The notes beneath the pieces were generated by a model. The model ran no database searches, had not been told where the DNA came from, and saw only the letters and a list, made by a program, of their open reading frames with translations. Made by a program: the position numbers and the translations under genes. A stretch of DNA of 64,000 nt from Variovorax sp. RA8 (lineage in GTDB: Bacteria > Pseudomonadota > Gammaproteobacteria > Burkholderiales > Burkholderiaceae_C): positions 248,001-312,000 of the forward strand of contig NZ_LR594662.1 in assembly GCF_901827175.1 (NCBI RefSeq). The letters are read 5' to 3'. Below are positions 8,794 through 18,398 of this stretch, in pieces (position 1 is the first letter of the stretch; each line of letters opens with the position of its first letter).

Positions 8794-11700
8794 TCAGATC
8801 GTCAGCAGCAGGCGGTGCGGCTGGCCGTCCAGCGGCACACGCACGCCGTGCTCGCCAAGCGGGACCAGCTCGTCGTCCAGGAGCATCCTGGAGATGCCGC
8901 GGCCGCGACGCGACGGGTGGAGCACCCGGATGGCGTAGACGGTGGCTTCGATGGTCACGGTCGCCTCGAAGCCTGGCCAATCGGCCGGGATGCACGGGTC
9001 GATCAGCAGGCACGCGCCTTGGCGGCGGATGCCCAGGATGCCCTCGATGCCGGCGCGGTACATCCAGCCCGCCGACCCGGTGTACCAGGTCCATCCGCCG
9101 CGTCCCGTGTGGGGCGCGGTGGCGTAGACGTCGGCCGCGACGGCATAGGGCTCGACCCGGTAGCGGCCGACCTCCTCGGGGGTGCGTGCGTGGTTGATCG
9201 GGTTGAGCAGGCTGAAGAGCGACGCGGCCCGCTCGCCGTCGCCCAGCTGCGCAAAGGCAAGAATGGCCCACATCGCGGCATGGCTGTACTGGCCGCCGTT
9301 CTCGCGCAGGCCGGGCGGGTAGCTCCTGATGTAGCCCGGGTCGGGGTTCATCTTGTCGAAGGGGGGCGCCAGGAGCAGCGCGAGGCCGTCGTCCTGCCGG
9401 ACCAGGTGCTCCGCCAGCGAGTCCATGGCGGTGGCCGCACGGGTGGGGTCCGCGGCGCCGGAGAGCACGGCCCACGATTGCGCGATGGCATCGATGCGGC
9501 ATTCCTCGTTGGTCTGCGCGCCGAGCCAGGTGCCGTCGTCGAAGGTGGCGCGGCGGTACCAGGCACCATCCCAGGCTTCGCGCTCGATGGCGGCGCGCAC
9601 CGATTCGGCATGCGCGCGCCAGCGGGCGGCGCGCGCGTCGTCGCGCCCCTCGGCGAGCGGCGCGAAGAGGGCGATGGTGCGCAACAGCAGCCAGCCCAGC
9701 CACACGCTCTCGCCCCGGCCGCCGGCGCCGACGCGGTTCATGCCGTCGTTCCAGTCGCCGGTGCCCATGAGCGGCATGCCGAGGGGGCCGGTGAGGGCCA
9801 GGCACTGGTCCAGGCCCAGCGCGCAATGCTCGAACAGCGTGGCCGAATGGCTTGACGGCTCGGGCAGGAAGAAGGCGTCGTGCTCGCCCGGCCGCAGCGC
9901 CGGTCCTTCGAGGAAAGGCACGCTCTCGTCGAGGACCGCCGCGTCGCCGGAGGCGGTCACGTAGGTCGCCGCGGCATAGGCCAGCCACACCCGGTCGTCC
10001 GAGATGCGGGTGCGCACGCCCTGGCCTGAATGCGGCAGCCACCAGTGCTGCACGTCGCCCTCGGTGAACTGCCGGCCGGCCGCGCGCAGCAGGTGCGCCC
10101 TGACCTGGTCGGGGTGGGTAAAGCTCAGCGCCATGCCGTCCTGCAGCTGGTCCCTGAAGCCGTAGGCGCCGCTGGCCTGGTAGAAGGCCGCGCGTGCCCA
10201 CAGCCGGCAGGCGATGGTCTGGTAGAGCAGCCAGCCGTTGAGCATGATGTCCATGGCGCGGTCGGGCGTGCGCACCTGCACCGCGCCGAGCGTCTTGTCC
10301 CAGTAGGCGGCTACCTCGGCCAGCACGGCATCGAGGTCCGCTGCGCGGTAGCGGGCGATCAGCGCCTGCGCTTCTTCCTTCGAGGCGCCCTGGCCGAGCA
10401 GGGCGACGACCTCCACCGATTCGCCGGGGGCCAGCTCCACGACGCACTGCAATGCGCAGCAGGGGTCGAGCCCCGCGCCGGTGGTGTCCGACAGCGGCAC
10501 CGGGCCGGTCAGCGCCGCGGGGGCGCCCGGGTCTCCGTGGCGTCCGAGGAACTCGGTGCGATCCCCGGTCCAGGTGGTCTGGCGGCCGCCGAGGTCGGCA
10601 AAGGCGACCTTGCCCTGGAACGCCGTGGCCCAGGGCTTGGTGGCCAGCATCGCGCCGGTGGCCGTGTCGATCTCCGTCAGGATGAAGGGGGCCGATGCGC
10701 CGCGCGAGGTGCCGAGCACCCATTCCGCATAGGCGGTCACCGTCAGGCAACGCACCTCGTCCGAGTTGTTGCGCAAGCTCAGGCGCGAGATCTTGACCGG
10801 GTCGGCCAGCGGCACGTACTGCAGCAGCTCGAGCACGATGCCATGGGCGGTGTGCGCGAAACGGCTGTAGCCGCGGCCGTGCCGGGCCTCGTAGCGGCCG
10901 GTGCCGCGCATCGGCTGTGCGGTGGGGGTCCACAGCTCGCCGCTCGCCTCGTCGCGCACGTAGAAGGCCTCGCCGGGCGCATCGGTGACGGGGTCGTTGG
11001 ACCAGGGCGTGAGCTGGTTCTCGCGGCTGTTGCCGCACCAGGTCGCGCCGCCGCCTTCGGCCGGCACCTGGAAGCCGAAGCCGGGGTTGGCGATGACGTT
11101 GATCCACGGCGCGGGCGTGGTCTGCCCGGCATGGAGGCGCACGACATACTCCCGGCCGTCGTGGTCGAAGCCGCCCAGGCCGTTGAAAAATTCCAGGTCC
11201 TGCGAGGCCTGGGCCGCCGGCACGGGCCGGACCACGGCCGGCGGCGGCGGCGAGCGCTCGTCGGTCGAGCCGAGACGCGGAGGCGCCAGGCGGGCGAGCC
11301 GGTCGGCGATGGCGCCGTGGCGGGCGATGAGCTCGATCCGCGCGACCGATCGCAGCAGGGCGCTCGATGGGGCGCCGATCAGGTCCGCGCGCAGCGCATG
11401 GACGGCGCCCTGCGCGAGCTCCGCATTGAGGCGCGGACGCGACTGGCTGCTGCGCACGGCGGTCTCGATGGCAACCTGGAGATCCTGCACATAGGAGAAC
11501 GCCCGCTCGTTGAGGATGACGAGGTCGACCCAGAGCTGCTTCATCCGCCAGTATTCGTGGGCGCGCAGCAGCTGGCGGACCTGTTCCATGTCCTCGATCT
11601 CGTCGATGCGCAGCAGGACGATGGGCAGGTCGCCCGACACCGCGTGCGGCCACAGGCCGGACTGCGGCCCCGCCCCGCGCAGGATGGCATCGGGCGATGC

Positions 11701-14700
11701 GCGCAAGCGCCGGTCGGCATACAAGAGGGGCGCTGCGAGGCGCTGGAAGTCGGCGGCCTCCTGCGCATCGGCGCCGATGTGGCGCAGCTGCACCTGGGCC
11801 TGCGTCCACGCCAGCGTCGCCGCGCGGTCGAAGGCGTTGCGGTCATGATGCTGGTCGATCAGGTCCAGCAGCTCGAGGCGCGACCGCGCGACCACGGTCC
11901 AGAACGAGACGCACACCAGCCCGCCCGGCGGGACCAGCACGCGCTGGCGCAGCGAGAACACCGGGTCGAGCACGGTGCCCGCCGTGTTCGACAGCGGCTG
12001 GCCGTCCAGCACGGCGGCGGCCGAGCCCGCATGCCGGCCGCGGCCCAGGAAGCGCGCCCGGTCGGATTCGTACTGCGGCTCGGCCGTGATCTCGCCTTCG
12101 ACCACCGCGAAATGCGCGGCCCATGCCTGCGGCTCTTCGGGCGTGCGGGTGCGCCGGCTCGCGATCAGGGCGCCGAACTCGGGCAGGTACTCGGTGATGA
12201 CGAAGAGCTTGGAGAAGGCGGGATGGGCTTCGTCGGCCGACTGGGCGGCGAGGACCACCTCGGCGTAGGAGGTGAGGTCGATCTCGCGCGCACGCCGCCC
12301 CGCGTTGGCGAGCGACACGCGGCGCACTTCGCCGTCGTTCTCGCCGGAGACGAGCACTTCGAGCGTGGTGCTGAGGCTGCCCTCGCGGTGGGTGAAGGTG
12401 GCGTGGTCTTCGCTGAACAGCACCTCGCACTGGCGCGCACCGACCGACAGCGGCTGCGCGGTGGCAGACCAGGCGCGGCCGCTGCGCACGTCGCGCAGGT
12501 AGACGAAGGCGCCCCAGGGGTCGCGGGTCACGTCCTCGCGCCAGCGGGTCACGGCCAGGCCGCGCCAGCGGCTGTAGCCGCCGCCCGCGGCCGTCAGCAT
12601 CACGGTGTAGCTGCCGTTGGACAGCAGGTGGGTGGCGGGCGCCGGGCCCGGCACCGAGGCGAAATGGCGCCGCACCGCCGGTGCCTGCGTGCCGCTCTCT
12701 TCGCGCGATGCATGGACCTCCTCGGCGCGCGGATGCTCGATCGCGATATTGCGCGGCAGGCGCTCCTGCAGCAGCAGCTCGCAGGACTGGATCATCGGCT
12801 CGCGGTGGAAGCGCGCACGCATGATGCCGCCCTGCAGGATGTTGGCGATGGCCACGATGGTCATGCCCTGGTGGTGGGCCATGTAGCTGCGCACGATCGC
12901 CGCCGTCTGCCCTTGCGGCACGCGCGCGGGCGTGAAGTCGAGCGCTTCGTAGAAGCCGTGGTGGCCGAGCGCGCCCATCGCGGCCAGGCGGGCGTAGTTG
13001 CGGCAGGCAGCCTGCGGGTCCACCATGGCCGCGAGGCCGGTGGCATAGGGCGCAATGACGCGGTTGTCGGCCAGCCCGCGCTTGAGTCCGAGGCCGGGTA
13101 CGCCGAAGTTGGAATACTGGTAAGTGAACTCCAGGTCGCGCGCGTTGTAGGCCGACTCCGAGATGCCCCAGGGGATGCCCAGCGAGTCGCCATAGGCCTC
13201 CTGCCGCTGCACCACCAGGCGGTTGGTCTGTTCGAGCAGGCTGCCGGCGGGCGCGCGCATCACCAGCGATGGCATCAGGTACTCGAACATGGAGCCCGAC
13301 CAGGAGATCAGCGCCGAGCCGCTGCCGATCGGGGTGGCGGCCCGGCCGAGGCGGAACCAGTGGCGCGTTTGCGCATCGCCCTTGGCGATGGCGAACAGGC
13401 TCGCCAGGCGGGCTTCGGAGCCGAGCAGGTCGTAGCAATTGAGGTCGAGGCGCTGCTCATTGGGCGCATAGCCGATGGACAGCAGCTTGCGCTCGGGATC
13501 GACAAGAAAGGCGAAATCCATGGCGAGCGCCATCTCGCGCGCCGTGTCGGCGAGCGCCTGGAGGCGGGCCGCGAGCGCCTCTGCCTGCGGTGCATCCCTG
13601 TGGAGCCGGTCGCGCGCATGCGCGGCGGCGCAGCGGCCCAGCGCTGCGATCCAGAACACCAGCTCGTCCGCCGCGTGGTCTTCTTCCGTCTCCCGCAGGC
13701 CGCGGGCCGAGGCGGCGGCCTTGTCCGCCAGGCGACCCAGCGCCGGCGCGATGGCGTCGATGGCGAGCGGCCCGGCAAGCTGCGCAGCCATGTCGTCGAG
13801 CAGCGCGACGATGCGCTTGCCCCGGCCGCTGTGCGCGGCGGGCAGGTTGCCGGCGGCCTCGCGGGCCAGCTGCAGGGCATCTTCCATGCCGGCCCTGGCA
13901 TCCATCACGGGCGCGTGCTGCCGCCACTCCTCGCAGGCATTGGCCAGCGCGATCAGGTGGCCCGCGAGGTTGCCGCTGTCGACCGACGAGACATAGGGGG
14001 GCTCGAGCACGCGAAGATCCTCGGTGCCATACCAGTTGAAGAAGTGGCCCTTGACGCGCGGCAGCGTGCGCAAGGTATCAAAGGTCGCCTCCAGGCGCTC
14101 GACGGTGTCCACCATGCCTGCCCAACCGAAGTCGCGGGCCGCCGCGGCAGCCAGCAGGTAGAGCCCGATGTTGGTGGGCGAGGTGCGCCGCGCCAGCACC
14201 GGCCGGGGATCTTCCTGGAAATTGTCCGGCGGCAGCATGTGGTCCGCGGGGGTGACGAAGGTCTCGAAGTAGCGCCAGGTGCGCCGCGCGATCAGGCGCA
14301 GCGCGTGGGCGTCGGCTGGCCGGAGAACGCGCCGCCGCGCAACGGCTGGCGGCGTGCTCGCCCAGAAGGCCAGCGCCGGCGCCGCCCCCCACAGCAGCAT
14401 GAAGGGCAGCACCCATGCGAGCGCAGCGGGCGGGGAGGGCGCGAGCAGCAGGGCGCCTCCACCGAGGACCAGCCCGAGTGCCGTGCCGCCGGCCATCTGC
14501 CGGTAGAAGCCCGGCAGGTCGGGCCGCGGGCACCGGGCCGACTGCGCGGCCGTCGTCCATTCGAGCAGGTGCCGCCGCGTGACGAACAGGCGCGCGAACG
14601 TGCGGACGATGGCGTCCACCGCGCGCCACGCCTGGTCCGGCAGCAAGGCCAGCGTCGCGCCTGCCTGGAGCACGGCCAGCTTCAGGTCTGCCGCCAGCGC

Positions 14701-17325
14701 AATGAAGTAGCTGCGCAGGTGCACACGGAAACGCGGCGGCCACAGGGCGAGGACCGCCGGCAGCAGGACGGGGATCGCCAGCGCCGCGAGCACCAGCAGC
14801 ACGGCCGTGGGCGCAGCGGGCGCGGGCATCAGCCAGGCCGCGCACAGGGCCACGAGTGCGGACGGCGCTACCAGCGAGCGTCGCAGGTTGTCGAGCATCT
14901 TCCAGCGGCCGAGGGCGGGCACGGCCTGCAGGCCTGCGCGATGCCCGACGATCCATGGCAGCAGCTGCCAGTCGCCGCGGGTCCAGCGGTGCTGGCGGCG
15001 GGCCGCGACGTCGTAGCGCGCGGGCGCTTCCTCGACCAGTTCGACATCGCTGGCCAGGCCGGCGCGCGCGTACACGCCCTCGAACAGGTCGTGGCTCAGC
15101 ATGGCGTTGTCGGGCACGCGCGCGCGCAGCGAGGCCTCGAAGGCATCCACGTCGTAGATGCCCTTGCCCGTGTAGGAACCCTCGCCGAAGAGATCCTGGT
15201 AGACGTCCGAGACCGCCATCGCATACGGGTCCATGCCGCCGCGGCTGGAGGAGATCTGCTGGTAGACGGAGCCTTCCCGGCCCACGGGCAGGGCCGGCGT
15301 GATGCGCGGCTGGAGAATCGCGTAGCCGCCCACGACACGCTGCAATGCGCTGTCGAAGCGCGGCCGGTTCAGCGGATGCGCCATCTTGCCGACCAGCCGC
15401 AATGTGGCATCGCGCGGCAGGCGCGTGTCGGCGTCGAGCGTGAGCACGTAGCGTACGCCGGCCGGCACCAGCGATGCGCCGCCGTGCGACACGAAGGTGG
15501 TGTCGGTCGCGCCGCGCAGCAGCCGGTTGAGTTCGTGGAGCTTGCCGCGCTTGCGTTCCCAGCCCATCCAGGTGTTCTCGGCCTCGTTGAAGACGCGGCG
15601 CCGGTGCAGCAGCAGGAAGCGGGGGCCTTCGGACGCGGGGCCGTGGCGCTGGTTCAGCGCCGCGATGGCCTCGGTGGCAATGGCGAGCAGCGGTGCATCC
15701 GAAGGCAGTTCTTCGGTGTCCGCATCGGGCCCGTCGGTGAGCAAGGCGAAGACGATGTCGCCGCCGCCGCCGGCGAGGTGGTGGACCTCCAGCCGCTCGA
15801 TCTGCTCCAGCAGGTCCGCCTCGTTCGTCAGCAGCGTGGGCACGGCCACCAGGGTGCGCAGCGACGCGGGCACGCCGCCGGCGAGCTCCAGGCCCGGCAG
15901 GGGAGTGGCGCCGAAGCGCCAGGTCGCCGCGCGATTGACCAGGGCCGTCGCCAGCTCCGTTGCCGGCAGCAGGAGCCCGAGCATCCACAACGCCAGCACG
16001 CCGGCGCTGCTGCCGCCGGGAACCAGGAACAGCGCCAGCCCGAGCAACGCTGCCGCACTCCCGAGGATCGTGCCGGCATAGGCGCCGACGCCCATCTTGC
16101 TGTGCCAGCGGCGGATGCGCAGGTGCGGCGGCGGGCGGAAGCCGATGGCTTTCTCGAGCGCGCGCCGGCCTTCCGCGATCAGGTGGTAGCCGGGGTCTTC
16201 GACCCTCGCGCGTTCGTGCGCGTCGGCCTCGCCGGCCGAGGCGGCCCGCGCCGCCGCCAGCGCATGGCCCGCGATGTCGAGTTCGGAGCAGGACGAGCCG
16301 CGCGCCAGTTGTTCGATCGCGCTGCGGTAGAGATTGCGGGTCTGGAAATCCATGGCCGCGAAGCCGCTGTCCGCACGCAGCCGCGCGTCGACGAGGCTGA
16401 CGCTCTCGAAGAGGTCGGCCCAGTCGATGTCCGACATCAAGCGCAGGCTGGTGATCACGTTGCGCACCGTGACGTTGGAGGCCCCCTGGCGCTGCTGGGC
16501 ATGCGCGACCGCGTCGTCGATGGTGGCGCCCTGCCGTCCGAGCCGCTCCTCCAGCCAGCCGAGGGCCGGCATGGTGTGGGGGTCGTGGTCCCTCAGTCGC
16601 TTGGCCAGCTGGGCGGCGAAGAGCTCGGACAGCGCCAGCGGCGAGCGCGCGACGATGTCTTCCTCGAGTGCGGCACGCGCCGAGCCCGGCAGCGTGAGGC
16701 GAGTTGCAAGCAGGTCGGCATCCGCCCGCGCCGTACGCCCGACCGTGATCTGGTCGGCCAGCCGGCGCAGGTTCTCGATGAGCACGATGCGCAGCGTGAT
16801 CGCGACGGCCCACAGCTCGCCGATCGTCAGCGGCTGGACCCGCTGGTAGGCGGCGACGAAGCGGCGCAGCACGGCCGCGTCGATGTGGCTGTCGGTGTGC
16901 GCGACGAAGGCCCAGGCCAGGCCGAAGACCCGCGGGTAGCCGGCGAACGGTCCCGTCGCGAGCTTGGGCAGTTGCCGGTAGTAGTCGGCGGGCAGGTCGC
17001 TACGGATCTCGCGGATCTGCTTCTCGACCAGGTGGTAGTTGTCGAGCAGCCATTCGGCGGCGGGTGCGACACGCCGGCCCGCCTCGATCTCGGCGGCGCT
17101 GGCCCGGTAGGCTGCGAGCAGCACCCGGGCGTTTTCGTCCAGCCTGCTGCGCAATGGGCGCGCGGCGGTCGGCTTCGGCGTGACGGTCTGCGCCACGGCC
17201 AGGCTTTGCGCGTGCTGCTCCAGGCGCTCGATGCCGAAGAGCTCTTCTCGAACCGGTGCCCTGTCGGCCCATGGGGTGGATGGGGAGCCACGCCAGAAGG
17301 CGAGGGGGGAAAGAATGAAGTCCAT
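8794..17325 (-). CDS. ndvB: cyclic beta-1,2-glucan synthetase
   Basis: This 2843-aa inner-membrane enzyme is the size of rhizobial/Brucella Cgs (about 2830-2870 aa). It polymerises UDP-glucose on a protein intermediate, sets chain length and cyclises the product into periplasmic beta-1,2-glucan. In order: a soluble N-terminal part; membrane segments about 410-470; a GT84 synthase domain with TLDADTRLPRDATL near 627; more membrane segments about 830-1010; a glucoamylase-like part (VKGHFFNWYGTEDL region); and two GH94-type beta-sandwich/phosphorylase modules. The second module carries GDWNDGMNRVG near residue 2520, the catalytic Asp region of glycoside phosphorylases. It stands alone with no transporter (NdvA/ChvA) in the window. 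Cyclic glucans serve osmotic adaptation and host interaction. Confidence 0.95.
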   Translation of the reverse strand: MDFILSPLAFWRGSPSTPWADRAPVREELFGIERLEQHAQSLAVAQTVTPKPTAARPLRSRLDENARVLLAAYRASAAEIEAGRRVAPAAEWLLDNYHLVEKQIREIRSDLPADYYRQLPKLATGPFAGYPRVFGLAWAFVAHTDSHIDAAVLRRFVAAYQRVQPLTIGELWAVAITLRIVLIENLRRLADQITVGRTARADADLLATRLTLPGSARAALEEDIVARSPLALSELFAAQLAKRLRDHDPHTMPALGWLEERLGRQGATIDDAVAHAQQRQGASNVTVRNVITSLRLMSDIDWADLFESVSLVDARLRADSGFAAMDFQTRNLYRSAIEQLARGSSCSELDIAGHALAAARAASAGEADAHERARVEDPGYHLIAEGRRALEKAIGFRPPPHLRIRRWHSKMGVGAYAGTILGSAAALLGLALFLVPGGSSAGVLALWMLGLLLPATELATALVNRAATWRFGATPLPGLELAGGVPASLRTLVAVPTLLTNEADLLEQIERLEVHHLAGGGGDIVFALLTDGPDADTEELPSDAPLLAIATEAIAALNQRHGPASEGPRFLLLHRRRVFNEAENTWMGWERKRGKLHELNRLLRGATDTTFVSHGGASLVPAGVRYVLTLDADTRLPRDATLRLVGKMAHPLNRPRFDSALQRVVGGYAILQPRITPALPVGREGSVYQQISSSRGGMDPYAMAVSDVYQDLFGEGSYTGKGIYDVDAFEASLRARVPDNAMLSHDLFEGVYARAGLASDVELVEEAPARYDVAARRQHRWTRGDWQLLPWIVGHRAGLQAVPALGRWKMLDNLRRSLVAPSALVALCAAWLMPAPAAPTAVLLVLAALAIPVLLPAVLALWPPRFRVHLRSYFIALAADLKLAVLQAGATLALLPDQAWRAVDAIVRTFARLFVTRRHLLEWTTAAQSARCPRPDLPGFYRQMAGGTALGLVLGGGALLLAPSPPAALAWVLPFMLLWGAAPALAFWASTPPAVARRRVLRPADAHALRLIARRTWRYFETFVTPADHMLPPDNFQEDPRPVLARRTSPTNIGLYLLAAAAARDFGWAGMVDTVERLEATFDTLRTLPRVKGHFFNWYGTEDLRVLEPPYVSSVDSGNLAGHLIALANACEEWRQHAPVMDARAGMEDALQLAREAAGNLPAAHSGRGKRIVALLDDMAAQLAGPLAIDAIAPALGRLADKAAASARGLRETEEDHAADELVFWIAALGRCAAAHARDRLHRDAPQAEALAARLQALADTAREMALAMDFAFLVDPERKLLSIGYAPNEQRLDLNCYDLLGSEARLASLFAIAKGDAQTRHWFRLGRAATPIGSGSALISWSGSMFEYLMPSLVMRAPAGSLLEQTNRLVVQRQEAYGDSLGIPWGISESAYNARDLEFTYQYSNFGVPGLGLKRGLADNRVIAPYATGLAAMVDPQAACRNYARLAAMGALGHHGFYEALDFTPARVPQGQTAAIVRSYMAHHQGMTIVAIANILQGGIMRARFHREPMIQSCELLLQERLPRNIAIEHPRAEEVHASREESGTQAPAVRRHFASVPGPAPATHLLSNGSYTVMLTAAGGGYSRWRGLAVTRWREDVTRDPWGAFVYLRDVRSGRAWSATAQPLSVGARQCEVLFSEDHATFTHREGSLSTTLEVLVSGENDGEVRRVSLANAGRRAREIDLTSYAEVVLAAQSADEAHPAFSKLFVITEYLPEFGALIASRRTRTPEEPQAWAAHFAVVEGEITAEPQYESDRARFLGRGRHAGSAAAVLDGQPLSNTAGTVLDPVFSLRQRVLVPPGGLVCVSFWTVVARSRLELLDLIDQHHDRNAFDRAATLAWTQAQVQLRHIGADAQEAADFQRLAAPLLYADRRLRASPDAILRGAGPQSGLWPHAVSGDLPIVLLRIDEIEDMEQVRQLLRAHEYWRMKQLWVDLVILNERAFSYVQDLQVAIETAVRSSQSRPRLNAELAQGAVHALRADLIGAPSSALLRSVARIELIARHGAIADRLARLAPPRLGSTDERSPPPPAVVRPVPAAQASQDLEFFNGLGGFDHDGREYVVRLHAGQTTPAPWINVIANPGFGFQVPAEGGGATWCGNSRENQLTPWSNDPVTDAPGEAFYVRDEASGELWTPTAQPMRGTGRYEARHGRGYSRFAHTAHGIVLELLQYVPLADPVKISRLSLRNNSDEVRCLTVTAYAEWVLGTSRGASAPFILTEIDTATGAMLATKPWATAFQGKVAFADLGGRQTTWTGDRTEFLGRHGDPGAPAALTGPVPLSDTTGAGLDPCCALQCVVELAPGESVEVVALLGQGASKEEAQALIARYRAADLDAVLAEVAAYWDKTLGAVQVRTPDRAMDIMLNGWLLYQTIACRLWARAAFYQASGAYGFRDQLQDGMALSFTHPDQVRAHLLRAAGRQFTEGDVQHWWLPHSGQGVRTRISDDRVWLAYAAATYVTASGDAAVLDESVPFLEGPALRPGEHDAFFLPEPSSHSATLFEHCALGLDQCLALTGPLGMPLMGTGDWNDGMNRVGAGGRGESVWLGWLLLRTIALFAPLAEGRDDARAARWRAHAESVRAAIEREAWDGAWYRRATFDDGTWLGAQTNEECRIDAIAQSWAVLSGAADPTRAATAMDSLAEHLVRQDDGLALLLAPPFDKMNPDPGYIRSYPPGLRENGGQYSHAAMWAILAFAQLGDGERAASLFSLLNPINHARTPEEVGRYRVEPYAVAADVYATAPHTGRGGWTWYTGSAGWMYRAGIEGILGIRRQGACLLIDPCIPADWPGFEATVTIEATVYAIRVLHPSRRGRGISRMLLDDELVPLGEHGVRVPLDGQPHRLLLTI

Positions 17326-17384
17326 GAACGCCTTTCCGCGAACTCGGGTGCGCGGGGGCGACCCCTTGCATAGCTTGACAGGCC

Positions 17385-17639
17385 CTAGGCCACAGGAAGG
17401 TCGAACTCTCGCAGCATCACCGGCTCCTTGGCGCCTTGAGCCACCCTGCGGCGCACGGCGGCCTCGATGTCCGGTGCGTGGCTGTGGTAGGTCTCCATCG
17501 GATCATCGTCCTGGCCATCGGGACGGTAGCGGTAGTGCAGGGTTTCCTTGCCGACGCTGGCACCGATCCACTGCGTATCGACTTGGACCCAGAAGCGCAC
17601 GGTGCGGGACGCCTCGTGGAAGAAAGGGGGCTGTGACAT
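17385..17639 (-). CDS. DUF1488-like small protein
   Basis: This 84-aa protein shows the pattern FHEASRTVRFWVQVDTQWIGASV, followed by ETLHYRYRP and a C-terminal helix IEAAVRRRVAQG. This is how short DUF1488-type proteins of Burkholderiales look, and function is unknown. The C-terminal EPVMLREFDL is well ordered. It is read away from a 396-nt spacer holding two similar palindromic elements, one about 160 nt upstream of its start. Family assignment is from memory of the pattern and is moderate; that it is a real gene is more certain than its name. Confidence 0.65.
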   Translation of the reverse strand: MSQPPFFHEASRTVRFWVQVDTQWIGASVGKETLHYRYRPDGQDDDPMETYHSHAPDIEAAVRRRVAQGAKEPVMLREFDLPVA

Positions 17640-17798
17640 GACTGAACTCCAGAAGGAACGGATCGACCGCCCGCCGTCGGTTCACGCCTGGAAGCGGCCC
17701 TGTGGCGAGCCACGAAGGCGCCTGCACTCGAATCGCCTCGCCGGCATTCCGGTGGTGCGCCCTTTGCGATCGAGGGTAGGGGCGGGCAGGTTGCGCGT

Positions 17799-17819
17799 CT
17801 GTGCGGTAGCGCACGTACG
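17799..17819 (+). promoter_or_regulatory. palindromic element CTGTGCGGTAGCGCACG (copy 1)
   Basis: CTGTGCGGTAGCGCACG contains the dyad TGCG/CGCA and continues TACG. Its 21 nt match copy 2 (reverse strand, 17952-17972) at 18 positions. It lies about 160 nt upstream of the DUF1488-like gene. Size and symmetry fit a dimeric regulator site of Crp/Fnr type, which is inference. Confidence 0.45.
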
Positions 17820-17951
17820 CCTCGCGCCGCCGGACGGACGACAGGGACAGTCGCCGGCATCGAGGAACCGCCCATCGCGGGCGAGTGCCGAAGCGACCTC
17901 TACCAGCGCCGGCAGACTGCCAACCCGGAGCATGGGGCGATCCATTGCCCC

Positions 17952-17972
17952 CGTCCGTGCGCCACCGCACAG
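17952..17972 (-). promoter_or_regulatory. palindromic element CTGTGCGGTGGCGCACG (copy 2)
   Basis: Read on the minus strand this is CTGTGCGGTGGCGCACG followed by GACG. It is the inverted partner of the element at 17799-17819 and lies 63 nt upstream of the ATG at 18036, a position suited to activator or repressor control of that gene. Confidence 0.45.
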
Positions 17973-18035
17973 TGCAAATCGTTCCCGGGCGGTACCGTTG
18001 CAGCTCTGTATACCTCCCTGACCGAGAGGACTGCC

Positions 18036-18398
18036 ATGACTCCCTTCGAAAATACCGCCGAATCGCTGGTTCGCATCTACCTGGACGGCCGCACGATGCC
18101 TCGGGTCCTCCAGGACGCCGTGGTGTGGGTCGTCGCCTCACGACTGACCAGGGGCGAGGATCCGGTTCTCGACGAAACCTTGCGAGGCGACATCGACAAC
18201 CAGGCCATTGCCTCTCCGGTTGGCGTCGAGGCTGCTGCAGCGCAGCCGGCGTTGTGCGCCCTGCTGCAGCGCTGGCATCCGGCCGCGCTCAGCGCCCGCG
18301 CAGGTTCATCCGAAACGCAATCAACGCCACGTCGTCTTCCACAGGCGCCAACCCAAGGATGGCCGTGGCACGCAGGTCATGTTCGGGGCAGCGGATGA
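18036..18398 (+). CDS. small hypothetical protein with suspicious C-terminal overlap
   Basis: The ATG at 18036 follows GAGAGGACTGCC. The first 60-70 residues (MTPFENTAESLVRIYLDG, VLQDAVVWVVASRLTRGEDP) look like a real amphipathic small protein. I do not recognise the family. The last third is Ser/Pro/Gln-rich and lies entirely over the 3' end of the convergent GNAT gene (110-nt overlap), so it is probably read-through after a lost stop or a degraded end. A palindromic element sits 63 nt upstream of the start. Real function unknown. Confidence 0.45.
   Translation: MTPFENTAESLVRIYLDGRTMPRVLQDAVVWVVASRLTRGEDPVLDETLRGDIDNQAIASPVGVEAAAAQPALCALLQRWHPAALSARAGSSETQSTPRRLPQAPTQGWPWHAGHVRGSG

Larger units (their letters stand above)
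17640..18035. other. 396-nt divergent intergenic region with two inverted palindromic elements
   Basis: This region separates the DUF1488-like gene (minus) from the small gene at 18036 (plus). Open frames across it on both strands are Arg/Pro/Ala-rich without domains and are rejected. Its notable content is a pair of 21-nt elements at 17799-17819 and 17952-17972 in opposite orientation. A purine-rich GAGAGGACTGCC just before 18036 provides the ribosome-binding site of the plus-strand gene. Confidence 0.6.

Noticed and set aside
10030..17373. A 2447-aa plus-strand open frame across the glucan synthetase gene
   Set aside because: It is the antisense of a well-supported GT84/GH94 protein; the translation is Arg/Gly/His/Gln-rich with no domain pattern, a normal effect of high GC content.
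17682..17945. An 87-aa minus-strand frame between the two palindromic elements
   Set aside because: Arg/Cys/Pro-rich and overlapping the regulatory elements, with no supporting start signal.
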